From Dryococelus australis (lineage: Eukaryota > Arthropoda > Insecta > Phasmatodea > Phasmatidae): DNA of 64,000 nt. The DNA is taken from positions 64,188,590-64,252,589 of the forward strand of contig CM057002.1 of NCBI GenBank assembly GCA_029891345.1. Reading direction: 5' to 3'. The notes beneath the pieces were generated by a model. That model was not told the origin of the DNA. It worked only from the letters and a program-made list of their open reading frames with translations, and made no database searches. This document shows, in pieces, positions 33,571-45,110 of this stretch (position 1 is its first letter; the number at the start of each line of letters is the position of its first letter). Both the position numbers and the translations under genes were made by a program.

Positions 33571-34590
33571 TCAGTACGGTGTTTTGTTAAATGTTATACA
33601 GAAGAAGGGCATGTTTGATATCTCATCGGAATGCCTTATTCCTGGATAATCGAGCACAGAGTCGGACAAGCGTCGTATGTTATCATTCAGCATATTTACA
33701 CACAGTAGTTGCAATTTATGCTTAAAAACCCAAAAACACTTAGACACAAAATAAGCTGGCATCCTATTTGCTACCACAAATATTTGATAGTCGAGAAGTC
33801 CGGTTAGCAGGTAGGCCACAGATATGCTGGAACATGAAGGAAATACACCTGATAAACCAGAGTTGTGCACTGGCAAGTGTTATCTCGCTGGAAAACTGCT
33901 CCCCTGGAACTCGGCGAATTAAAGTAGCAAATGAGGCTGCAATATGACTTCTGTTTAATTCTTTGCATTCTGCGACTCTCATTTCACTACAAGTGGCAAA
34001 CGAAAGTGTTTTTACGGCGGCACCCCAGACCATCGCACCTGTATTAAAGGACGTGTTCATCTCTTAATTGAAGCAATTACTATAACACCAGCCAACAATC
34101 CTCCACACTAAAATCTATTTTCACAGTTAAAATCTAAGGCGTTAATGGCAGATTATGTGAAAGATTTTGGTATCGCAGGTTTGCTTTATAATTTCTAGGG
34201 AAATATCTGATAGAGATTTCGTACCCTGGTAATGCTGTCACATGCCACAGAATGGTGGACCAGAAAACCACTGGCTTTGTTCGTGCTTTTCCGACAACCA
34301 AAGACTCCTGCTTTCTGGTAGTCAAAGTCGTCCAGAAGCAGTTTAACAAGTACTGCTATCTTCACACATCGAATTTCTTCCAACACAATCTGATGGTGGC
34401 GTTCGAAAGACCGCCAAGCCAAGAAATTTGGTGTTCTGTCAACCCTGCCTTTCCCAGTACTATCTATACGCTCTCTCTCGAACTCAGTTATTCAGCGGCT
34501 GTTTCGTACGTCTTCTCGGAATGCCCATTACTCATTATTAACATCAGAAAAACTGTGCCTGTCTCATCAGATGCAATGTTCTGAGTATAT
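33571..34590 (-). pseudogene. Coding-like remnant, possibly a chemoreceptor
   Basis: The stretch is GC-richer than its surroundings and stays open on the minus strand in blocks: 34422-34195, then 34060-33764, then 33876-33571. The middle block contains CSEMRVAECKELN and SSEITLASAQLWF followed by a hydrophobic end. That order resembles the last transmembrane part of insect gustatory receptors, with a frame change near 33830. The upstream block (LLLDDFDYQKAGVFG) was not identified. No complete frame or clear exon borders exist. The chemoreceptor reading is a weak inference. An unrelated decayed gene or repeat is equally possible. Confidence 0.22.
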
Positions 34591-35239
34591 TTTAGCCTAT
34601 ATACGACACTTAGAAGGTGCGTAAATATTTGTAAAAGATATTAACAACATATCAAAGTTTACAATTCAAACATTGCTTTAATTAAATATGCAATGTTTCT
34701 AACCGTAACTATTAGTTCGACTTAATTTATAAATTTTTTAATTATTTATTAAAAACATATAGTAATATACGTATTATTTTTATTCCAGAAGAGTTCAGAG
34801 TTCAATTAACTAGACATACACCTTATTCTAATGCATTTAAACCACCGTACACTTCATAAGTGCTAACATCTTGCTGAATGCAACAAACCTTAAAAATACA
34901 AAATTTAGAATCTCCTACACTCTTATTGTGTAGTCGCCAGAACACTCGCTGCACAGCATGGCAAGTCTAAATTGGAATCGATACTCGCAGGGTCAAACAT
35001 GGATTTTCAAATGTGCGTTTCATACGGACACTATGCTTTGCTCCATTGTTGAATTCCGCAACTTTTCTATCTCACACTCATTTCTCATTTGTCGGGAGTC
35101 AAGATATTTTCTGTTAAGCACAGTAATTCAAATTAATCTGCCTCCCTCATACATCTTCTCTGTCGAGCGTCTATTTAACTCTGTAGACTTCAGCGCTTCC
35201 AGTTATGGCTGTGAGGTATCCACATTTTAGTATTTTTCT

Positions 35240-35515
35240 GTAATATGTTGACCATATCGGTATCAGTGCGATTTAGCACTCTCGGGTAGTATTGAAAATT
35301 GGTGGTGTATCGCAAATATTTCTTGTTTTGATATCGCAATTGTATAGGCATAGAAAAATATCGTTTTTGTTGAACAACGCATATGTCATCGCGTATCGCT
35401 AATATTTCATAGCATTGTTAATTTCGCATATCACTAATATCACATGTTTTTGTGGCGATATACGACATATTACAGTTCAGTAATGTTGTTTCGTGATCGA
35501 TATATCGCCATATCG
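35240..35515. repeat. Second ATATCG-rich patch
   Basis: It shows the same enrichment in ATATCG/CGATAT words as 8820-9165, with GTGGCGATATACG and GATCGATATATCGCCATATCG at the right end. The relation between the two patches is by word content only. The stretch 34591-35239 holds nothing recognised. Confidence 0.35.
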
Positions 35516-35599
35516 CACAGTCCCACCCCCCAGTTACTACTCTTTCTTTGAAACAATAAACCAATGTTATATACACACAACACTTGGCTCTCTGTGGTG

Positions 35600-35660
35600 T
35601 GTTAGCTTTGTTGCTCCTCACCTAATCGACCTTGGATCGATTCCCGCCACTATTCTTGGA
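35600..35660 (+). repeat. tRNA-like fragment with B box
   Basis: GGATCGATTCCCGCC resembles a B box, preceded by CACCTAATCGACCTT. A SINE remnant just outside the adjacent MITE is likely. No A box was confirmed. Confidence 0.35.
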
Positions 35661-35688
35661 ATTCAGAAATATTTACCCCTCCTCTGTG

Positions 35689-36306
35689 CACTGTTAAAGA
35701 TTTTCGCGTATATTTACGGAATATTTTACGGAAATTTACAGTTTGTATACGGAACGGCAATCCGTAATGACGTAAAACGGAGTTAAGTCTGTACATACAA
35801 ACTACGTAAAATCTCCGTATTCCCTTTGGCTTCGAATTACAGGGACGAACAAAGCCGATTCTAACCGAAGCTTTCTTCGCCACTGTAACAAGAAAATTAT
35901 CGTTCCTGCGGCAGTTAAGGTTATCCACGCGACTATGGCCTATTATTTCAAACATTAAAATATAGCATCAGGCGTCTGTAACATTTGGCAACACTAAAAA
36001 TACACTAAATTTAATAGAAACTGAATTTAGGTTTTGCTGTTTGATAAATACAAAAGTTATACCACAATTTTCAAGTGAGAGATATAGGTGAAGAAAATTA
36101 AAGACATTTTCATTACATCTTTTTATTTGAAACGGAAAGTACAGAAAACTAACTTGGAAATCAACGGAGAGGTTCCGTGAAATTTACGGAAAGTCCGTTT
36201 CTGAAAAATCAATGTGTCCATAATTTTACGGAGCGTTTACAGACACTTCTGGATAAATTATTACCAGCAATTTTTCCTTAAATGAAGGAAAATATTTTTT
36301 TCAGTG
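35689..36306. mobile_element. CACTGT MITE, 618-bp copy
   Basis: It begins CACTGTTAAAGATTTTCGCG and ends TTTTTTTCAGTG, with TG on both sides as a 2-bp target duplication. The ends hold many TTTACGGA/TCCGTAAA repeats. It is colinear, in reverse, with 39207-40103 but lacks an internal segment of about 270 bp. The CACTG ends, the 2-bp duplication and the subterminal repeats suggest a non-autonomous EnSpm/CACTA-like element. Confidence 0.8.
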
Positions 36307-36432
36307 TGGTGCTCGCCAAACATTAGAAATTCCACGTTGAAATGTCACTTGTTTAGTACTTGTTAATTAAGGGCGTCTGCTACCACCTTAAATAGGCGTA
36401 CGCCAGACAGCGTACCCTTTAGGATAAAGGTA

Positions 36433-36486
36433 AGGGCAGTGACATATTTCAAATGATTTCAGAAGGGCTCAATTAACTGCGAACAT
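36433..36486. repeat. Right-end fragment of the CTGTTCAC MITE
   Basis: AAGGGCAGTGAC, then TTCAGAAGGGCTCAATTAACTGCGAAC, matches the last 55 bases of the family. The rest is missing or too decayed to follow. Confidence 0.45.
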
Positions 36487-36901
36487 CCTATACATAACAT
36501 AACCCGAGCTGTTATTTGGTGTTACTTTCCGTTAGCCGCTGCAAAGAAGTGCGTAAATTTACTACATAAGTAAAACGTCGATAAAAAAAACCATCATTAT
36601 GACGCATTTATTCCCAAATTTGATAATTTATATTATCCACAAACCTAAACAAAAGTATTATACGACAAATTTTTTAGTTTCTAGGTTGCTCATAGCCCAA
36701 GAGAAAGTATGGGATGAAAATACACACAAACTGTACGAAATACCACGCCAGACTTGACGCAAGTGTCTATGTAATGCGCCTGTCTTACAAGGAGACATCC
36801 TTCATGCGCAACCAATTACAGATGGCGCTAACATTTTTGAGGCACGTATAATTCCCTCTTCTCGATTTCTCAAAATTAACATACAAAATTACATATAATC
36901 C

Positions 36902-36989
36902 AGTCACGGTTACTTCGGACTTTTCTGAAACCCTGCTAAAGTTTTCTACATCCCAAGATATTCCTCCGCCTGGTGCAAACTACGCTTAA

Positions 36990-37033
<44 letters not shown>

Positions 37034-37340
37034 TCACCAAAGGACAACGCACCGAATTCGTTTACACTCAGTTGTAATGCTATTTTTCATAAGAACTATT
37101 TATCACTAGGTACTGCCAATACACATGTTTTCTCACTGTTTATATTAATATTTATTTTAAATGAAATATTATTATTTACAAATAAAATTCAGTCAAAACT
37201 TAAATTTAACGAAAGATAAGAAACTTTCATGTTAACAGAGGTATAAAATGATTGAGAAACGTGGCATATTTAGGAAATAACTAAACACGTCTTACATTAG
37301 CTGATTTTTCAGAGGTTTCATTCAAAAACTGTGAACAAAC
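36902..37340. repeat. Diverged MITE-like repeat holding an (AT)n tract
   Basis: It shares ACTTTTCTGAAACCCTGCTAAAG and ATTCCTCCGCCTGGTGCAAAC with the repeat at 58545-58910. Both copies are interrupted or flanked by (AT)n. The left end also resembles the left part of the CTGTTCAC family, which suggests a distant subfamily. The (AT)n lies at 36990-37028. Confidence 0.5.
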
Positions 37341-38420
37341 TATGAATAGACTATAGTCGCTAAGTGTATGTGTTTAGCATAAATTTACGTATCACACGCT
37401 CTTCCTTATACATGATTCGTATTGAAATTCTTTTTCTAAGCCAATTCATCCGTTTGAATGAATGATTTTCTGGGAAATCTAATTAAGGTTGGATCTTAAA
37501 CACAGCCCTTTCCCACCATGATCGATTTTATTTTTGTGTCTCATTTCTATCATAAATTTATTTTTAAAATTAATTTATCTGAAAAATCTCAAAAACTAAT
37601 ATTTTATTTATTTTTAACCCAAATCGTTGTATACGATTAGGTTTAGTTAGTAACATCTAATTAATTATTAAATATTCAATTTAAGGATATAGAAACGTGA
37701 CTGTTGTTTTCCACAACACTTATACGTATTTAAGCAATGATCTTCTGCTGATCAGCTTTGTGGATTAGTTTAAATGAAAGGCATGCACTTTTATATCGAT
37801 TAGCATACTGCTCGATCTGTTCGCAGATGAATCTAAGTCGTTTGGAAAACTCGCATCCCCCACTGGCCGTGCTAATCGCATTGGAGTGGATCTTGAGGGA
37901 GGAGTTCGAGAGTTTCTATAATGCTAGTTACGGAGTCTTCAGCTGGTAATGAGCTAGTTGATTTTTTATGTTACTTTCCAGTTTTATTTTGGGTATCAGA
38001 GATACCCTTACCTCAGAAACGGGCCATCTTCAATGTATACATATAAATTTATCCATAGATTAATACTTTACTTAAGAAGCAATGATTCCTCTATTACATT
38101 TACTTCAGGTTCTTGCGTGTAATTTTTATTCGTGTTGATTGTCCAATTCACTAATCGGTGTTGCAAAATTTGCTATTTATTAATATATTAAAATTCCTAA
38201 AACAAAAATTCAGTGCAAGTGATTCGATAGTCGTCCAATTAATTAAATCCAGAACAAGTATTACCACCCTGATCTTGCATCTAATTGTGCGAGGAACGAT
38301 CACTTTTACTGCAAGCAAATCACATAGTAAATCGTAAAAAAATCCCGATAAAAAAATCTGGAAATATGATATTAACGTTTGGTGGAGATGTGCAGAGAAT
38401 AACACTCTTGATAATTTTTG
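37341..38420. other. Unrecognised AT-rich stretch
   Basis: No gene, repeat or RNA motif was recognised. A 122-residue minus frame at 38151-38519 is partly over the terminal repeat of the next element and has no domain. Confidence 0.35.
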
Positions 38421-39206
38421 TTGTATACATAATGGTCCTGAACTACAGGTACAAACGCTGTGAGCTGATTCCATTATACGAAACATTTCATACAGTAACT
38501 CTTTAAGGGAGGTAGCCACCGGAAAATAGTGAAAACTATATGAGATGAAAGAGCCATTCCATGAATAATGCTGTCTTTAACGATGACCTGGAGCCCGCAA
38601 ACAGTTGTGGCGTACTATAATATTCTACAATGAGACACCAGCGGGTGGTATATTATTTTCCTACCAATATGTGTGTGTGTGTAACACTAGGATATTTGTA
38701 AAGACGTCATAATCATACGCCATTGCACGGGATCACGTTGTCTTGATGTAACACTTAGGTGAACAGTGTTCGAGACAACGGACAAGGTTTGTAAAGGAGG
38801 ACTTATTTAACTGCCAGGTACGCAACCCGCAAGGCAAGGCAGGTCCTGCGAACACAGCACGACTGCTGTGTGTTCGTACAGTATGGACAGTATGTTCGTA
38901 CAGTACGGGCTCTGTGGGTAGTTTTGATTCAAAGGGGAAGATCGTAGAGGGGTAACTGCACGAGAACGTGCCTTGCAAATCATCCGTGTGTGCGTGTTTT
39001 ACAATAACTGTTCAAAGTGGCGACCACCAGCTTCGATACACAAACGACAGCGACTCGCTGGACTGTCTGACGTGGGTAGAGATGCGTGGGGCGCTGCGAA
39101 TTATAGTACAGGTATTATTAATCCGGGCGTGAAGTTCTGCTACCGGGTCTGCTGGGGTTCTCGTATACCAATGTCTTGAGATGACCCCACGGAAAGAAAT
39201 CAGGTG

Positions 39207-40103
39207 CACTGTTAAAAAAAATTTCCTTAATTTTACGGAAAAGTGTTGGTAAATATTTATACCAGAAGCGTCCGTAAACTCTCCGTAAAATTACGGACAA
39301 ATTAATTTTCAGAAACGGGCTTTCAATAATTTTCACGGAACCGCTCCACTAATTTACAAGTTAGTTTTCTGTACTTCCCGTTTAAGATAAAACTAGCTAA
39401 TGAAAATGTCTTTAATTTTCGTTATGTGGGTGTTCTACCGTGTATGAAAAATTATATTAAAAAAGTTAAAATATTTTGTACTTACGCGAGGTTTGAACCC
39501 CGAGTCAAAAACTTACCAGTTCACGACTCTAGGGACTTTTTTTACCTTCATTTGACGTCGTCGTGACATTTTTGACGTTGACGAAGCTCTAGTGAGACCG
39601 ACTTGTTAAACTCCCAGTGCGGCAATCGAGCTGAGCGTCCGCCACGTCGGAGGCACCGGGGCGCGAACCCGCGACCCTCCGACTACAAGTCGGCCACCCT
39701 ACCCCTACAACTCTCACTTCAAAATTGTGGTATAACTTTTGTATTTACATTGGAAAGACAAAAGCAAAAATTCAGTTTCTATTAAATTTGGTGCATTTTT
39801 AGTGTTGCCAAATGTTACAGACGCCTGATGCTATTTTTTAATATTTGAAATAATAGGCCATAGTCGCGTGGATAACCTTAACTGCCGCAGAAACGATAAT
39901 TTTCTCGTTACAGTGGCGAAGAAAGCTTCGTGTAGAATCGGCATTGTTCGCCCCGTAACTCTGAGTCAAAAGGAGCACTGAGACTTTCCGTATTTTGTAT
40001 CTACGGACTTAACTCCGTTTTACGGCACTGCGGATTGCCTTTCCGCATATACAGTGTACATTTCCGTAAAAATTCCATATATTTACGGAAATTTTTTACA
40101 GTG
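39207..40103. mobile_element. CACTGT MITE, 897-bp copy nested in the transposase
   Basis: The left end is CACTGTTAAAAAAAATTTCC and the right end is GGAAATTTTTTACAGTG, with TG duplicated on both sides (39205-39206 and 40104-40105). Taking out the element and one TG rejoins the transposase in frame. Compared with 35689-36306 (inverse orientation) it holds about 270 extra bases at 39450-39715. This extra part has two tRNA-B-box-like stretches, GGTTTGAACCCCG on the plus strand and GGGTTCGCGCCCC on the minus strand. Confidence 0.85.
39590..39720 (-). repeat. tRNA-like segment inside the MITE
   Basis: On the minus strand GGTGGCCGACTTGTAGTCGG is followed 10 bases later by GGGTTCGCGCCCCGG, an A-box/B-box-like order. 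It may be an inserted SINE head or an old tRNA-derived part of the family. No complete tRNA fold is evident. Confidence 0.4.
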
Positions 40104-41465
40104 TGGCGTCAGGCCTGGGGAGCGTGGTGGCTACCTCATTGGCCCGCCTCTGTCTATCCAACGCTCACCAAATATGGTGGTAAGATGGTGACGGGCTTCC
40201 GAACTAAAGTCTGCAGGGACTCCGTCCTGCTGATCTCACACATACTGGCGGATGTGTGAATCCATGTCCTCCAACAGGACGGTCACTATGACCTCCAAAA
40301 ACTCTAGCTAAAGGTGACCAATCAGACGTGGCAGCAAGCAGTAAGGTCCAGTGAGGTTGTCGTCGACAATGCCGGCCCAGGCGTTAACAGCAAATGCCAC
40401 TTAATGGTGGAGTTCAACCATGGCATATGGGATTACGTCATCCCAAACGCGACTGTTTCTACTGTTGAGAACGTCAACACGTGTGAAAGCAGCGTCTGTC
40501 CACAGAATGTAGCGAGAAAAGCCAGGTTCATCTATGCAGCGATGAAACCAGCTAGCGGGCGCGACACGTGGCTGGAAATCAGCTGGGCGTAAGGCTTGCG
40601 CCTTTCCACGAATATACGGGTGTGGCAGTTGTTCGTCCAGAACCCTCAACACTCTTTGGCGGTTCGCATGCATCGTGCGGGCAATTCCACGTGTGCCACC
40701 TGATGGCGAGTCAAATCGACGATGGGTTCAAACACTTCCTCCGCAAGACATGGCTGTCCGGAAGTTGCGAATCACTCCGGTGTCATACCTGTTCGCTGTA
40801 AATGTTCCGACCTCGCACAGGCGTGAACACTTCCGATGACCTGGATGGCGTCTGTTTGGAAAGCTCCGTTCATATAGACGTTTTGTTGCTCTTGCGTTCC
40901 CACCCGCGGCGCCATGCACGAGATGCATATCCTCCATTCCTGCGCTCACATACTGTCCATCCAGGTTGCGAACCAACAGTATAATGCCACCCTGTAACAC
41001 ACGCTAGCGGTGCGAACTCCCAACTGCGCACTCAAATTGCTCGTCACGTAGTCCGACGTACCTAGAGAGAGGGTTGAGTACCTGGCAGTCAATTCGTAAA
41101 CTGGTAACGTTATTTGTGCATTGACGTGCTGTACCTATGATTATGGAGTCTTACCCAAGGGTTACACACACACTGGTAGGATACTAACATACCACCCAAC
41201 TATTTTCTCATTCTACGGGGATGATAGTACTCTGAAAATGTTCGTAGGTTTCAAGTCTTCGTAAAAGAAAACATTATACACAGAATTGCTCTTCGATCTC
41301 GTGTTAATAGCCAGTTAACACTGTTTGACATACCGAAATGCAAGTGTGGCTACCTCCCTTGCGAGTTACTGTAAGACATTTTTCATATGTTATCTATCCC
41401 ATTTTGCATACGGAATCAACTCACTGCGTTTGTATCTGTAGTTAGGATCATACTGTATAACTTTC

Positions 41466-44400
41466 CGTACAATATTTACGTTATGTTAAAAACTTTAGTT
41501 ACTGTAAACTCCTTTTAGAGAATTTGCGGCGTGGTTTTGAATGGCTGAAAGCCATATTTCATTAAAAATAGTATTTACTGAAAATTTTGATAAAGGGTTC
41601 CAGGACGAAATTGAACATATTTATTAGAGCAGCATTTAAAGTTTATGCCTTTTTCTACTGAAGAGATGATTAATAGCTGGTGTACCAACAATCCCCTTCT
41701 TGCCTCCCGCATACCATAGGCCAACCATTATTCTCGGATAAGGATAGGCCTTGTCCGAGAAAGGAACAGCCCTCACCCCAGCGGACAAGAGAAAACAAGA
41801 AAGTTAGTACAAATGTGGATCCTTGGCTTCATGAAGCGGATTCAATGCTTGTTAACACGCAGAGAAATCAACAGTTCACTCTCCCTCAAAAAGTATTCAA
41901 AAATTTGTAGTTAAGATAACGTGGATAGGTTATAAGAATACATTCTAGAAACTAAAAAAATCTAAATTTCGAGGTGAGCCATGTTTATTTAACGATTGCA
42001 GCCATACTTGTTACACGCTTAAAATTAATAAATTAATATAAATACAATATAAATATAACACCAACTACATGTCAAGAAATAAACAATTATAAGACATAAA
42101 TATCAATCGTTTAAAACCAAATTACCGAACGCCTTTTACTATTAAACTATTATTACATTTGTTTTTCTTTATTTCAATTTAATTTACTTTGCCTTACTGG
42201 GGTACCCCGTGTGCAAATTGTAAAATAAAATGAAATAATATGCTACCAACACATTTTGGTAGTAAATTATAAAACAGCGATGTCAGAAATGTAGATTTTG
42301 CTTGAGATTTGATACACAAGCAGTTCATTACACAGGCTGGTATGCATTATTCCAGGTTAAAAATGTATGCAACCATGCTTAGTAATTTAAGTTTTAAGTT
42401 TATTTCTTTTTGAGCCAAGCGCGAAAGCCAAAGACGAGCTAGTCAGGCGTGGTTCAATGGTATAAAGAGCAGTAATCTGCTACTCTGGTACAGTAAGACT
42501 TCGTTACGGCAGGAACATGGCGCAGTAGGGAACGGCAAAGGTCTCCCCTGAAATATGCGACGCTCGAAGCGGGTCCAGAATACGAAACTACTCCATAAAA
42601 GGCGGTGAAGTTTACACAACCAGTTAAGTAAGTACTTCACGTGATGGCGTAAAAAGCGAGAAGGAAGAAAAAATTATTCTTCGTTGGGTAGAGAGCGCCT
42701 TGTTCCTAGGCAGTACTTATCGGCCCGTGTTTTTATCTCGCGACAATATGTAACATTTGAATACCATACTTGTAGCAATAACAATGTTTTGTCAACTCGT
42801 GAGAGTCCACGGTGTTTCCTTTCTCGCTGAAAGGCTACACGTATTGTACCACCTGTCAGTTGGACTATCGCGTACAGTTACACAAAATTCTCGATGTGCA
42901 ATTTATGTCACTAATTTTTCAGCAGTTTGTACGCACGCCAAGGTACGTTTTTTGAATTCCGGTAATATAATTCTCGTGTGCCATCAACTTAATGAATGCA
43001 TACTGATGTTTCCCAGCATTTAAGCCCGCTTTGTTAAAGAATTCGTAGCGACTTAAAAATTACCAACGACACGTGAGTAATCTTAAGTATTATGGTGATG
43101 CTTATGTGCTGTGCTGCTGTTCCATAATTAGGAATTGTAGCGGTATATTAAAGATGTCAAATTAGGTTACATACGTTTAAATGGTATAGCGTATATTCAC
43201 TGCAACAAAATATTTTTTTTTAGCGGTAAGCACTCAGCAGGTTCGAAAAATACCCCCCCCCCCCCCAAACAACGACAAAACTGTCGCAGCGCAGACGACT
43301 GATATTAGTCGCTAGGATTTCACTTTCAATACGTGGCTGAGAATCACGCTTACGTATCCCGTAAGACAAAGTACGTTACGTTAGCGCATTTGTGGAAGCC
43401 CGCATGACTTGAAAAATAGCCGGCAGTATTTACTCTTTGCTAAGAGTGAATACTCGCAGTCGCTTTACAGTTGAGTGAAATTTCCTTCCAATGACGCAGG
43501 GTCAAGATTTAGAGTTTCGCTTGCTACATTTATAGTTAAGGCTTGTACGTCATACTCAAATGGCGTAGTGTTTCCTCCATTCTTAGACAACTCTGGAACT
43601 ATGAATTTACTACAGCGTGTAAGTAAATTACTCTGAATCCTGTGATATCCACAAATATAACCTACCACCTCGACGAAATTCTGCTGAACTCTGCTTTTGA
43701 CGTGGGACGAACTTGAATAGATGGACAGAGACATTTTTTTGTTAATTTCCTCAGAATTTATGTTACTATTCACAATCGCGGGAATTAGTTCGACTTCTCA
43801 AACATCTGAGTGTGTTTCTTGTTCTTACTTCAGACCTAATTACTATCTTGAAATATTTCAGAAGTAGTTCCTCCACCAAACTCTGTACTATTTCTGGGCG
43901 TTAATGACTAAAGTTTTTATACTAAATGAAATCTTTGAAACAGTACGATTGAAAATTTTCTTAAACGTTCTTAGTACCTTCAAAATGTTATCCTTCAAAT
44001 GTTTTCGAGCCAGGAGTAGAAAATCTACGAGATGTTACATCGATTTATAATGATTTTCATTTAAGCAGCAGTATTTTAAAAAAAAATTGCGAAATGTTGT
44101 TCCCACTAACTTCATGGCTGTGGGTGGGCGATTTCAGACATTGTGAGCGAACTAAGGGAAAGTTGGGTCATGGAAAAAGAAAATGGACGTTTTATTAATT
44201 TTGAGCAAGTTTGACGTACATGGCAAATATCTTCAATCTTCGGCTATGGTGTCAACAAATTTCGAGTTGGTGGGCATCGAAAATAATTATAAAATTAAGT
44301 AACATTAAGAATATTTTATAGCGATCTTAATTTAATATATTTTATTCACAAATTTATCAATCTTCTTGACTTCAAATTTTCCTGGAATATTCAAGTAAAG

Positions 44401-45014
44401 AGAATCGGAATTGAATCTTGGAGGCTTTAGAATCGAAACTACTCGATCCCCGGGAATGCGTGACAAACCAGGAAATATAAATAGGCCAGAATAATAAAAT
44501 TAATTAATAAATTTTTCATTGCTGTAAACTTTGGGTTAGGTTCTCTCATTGGATTTACTTTTAAAATTATTGCCATTAAATAATACCCCACCCCTCCCCC
44601 GAACAAAATGTTTCAATAGCGTATGGAATGTGCCTATTATACTTAACAAATTATGTATTATATTTAGCTTTACAATTGTCCAGATTCTCCCGGTCAGTGT
44701 ATGCGCAGTCGCGAACATAATATCTGTAAACTTCAAGAAAATAACTACCTATAAACAAAGGTTACCCTGGGGAAGGGTAAGCCGAACTTGAATGAGATGA
44801 ATGACGGGAAGTTTCGTAATAATTAGCACACTACCCTAAATAATAGTCATTTAATTAATGACGATCCCGAATTATCAATGAAATATAAATTATTGAAATC
44901 AATGTTAATGATTGAGGGTAAGCAACATAATACCGAGAAAAGGCGACTGACGGACTAAACTTTGAAGGCAACATTCCAAATATTTTTTATTTATTTTCCG
45001 CACAAATTTCTTAT
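41466..45014. other. Unrecognised stretch, no gene supported
   Basis: The plus frame 41680-41910 (QQSPSCLPHTIGQP... ending TAG) has balanced composition but no domain or splice signals. The minus frame 43465-43773 (102 residues) was also not recognised. A C-run lies at about 43252-43266. Confidence 0.3.
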
Positions 45015-45110
45015 TGCAATAAGCCTGCTCGCTTCCCAGCAAGGCCGACCGGGTTCAATCTCCGATCTGATCACTCCCGGATGTCCGCATTGTGCCACGT
45101 TACGGCATCT
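45015..45110 (+). repeat. SINE head fragment
   Basis: AAGCCTGCTCGCTTCCCAGC and the B box GGGTTCAATCTCC (45051-45063) match the head of the SINE at 24970. The body is diverged and the tail hairpin is absent. Confidence 0.6.

Larger units (their letters stand above)
39003..40990 (-). pseudogene. Tc1/mariner-like transposase, split by a MITE
   Basis: The N-terminal block (about 40940-40840) reads MEDMHLVHGAAGGNARATK, then FPNRRHPGHR, a helix-turn-helix region of the type annotated as DUF4817 in insect proteins. The central block (40673-40401) has LRVLDEQLPHPY, LRPADFQPRVAPASWF and ILWTDAAFTR. The first catalytic Asp is kept, but the usual Glu after it is Ala. A GIVDDNLTGPY region follows near 40360. 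The second Asp block is unreadable. Just before the MITE comes RWIDRGGP and PRSPGLTP. After it comes DFFPWGHLKTLVYENP, then the C-terminus near 39003. Several shifts and stops show loss of function. Confidence 0.7.
38421..41465 (-). mobile_element. Tc1/mariner-like DNA transposon, interrupted by a MITE
   Basis: The left end (38421-38519) and right end (41345-41465) are imperfect inverted repeats of about 100 bp. Both contain AACTACAG(A/G)TACAAACGC, then ACAGTAACTC, and the inner block AAGGGAGGTAGCCAC. Between them on the minus strand lies a decayed transposase. An 897-bp MITE at 39207-40103 sits inside its coding part. Without it the element would be about 2.15 kb. The outer limit of each end is approximate. 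Confidence 0.75.
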
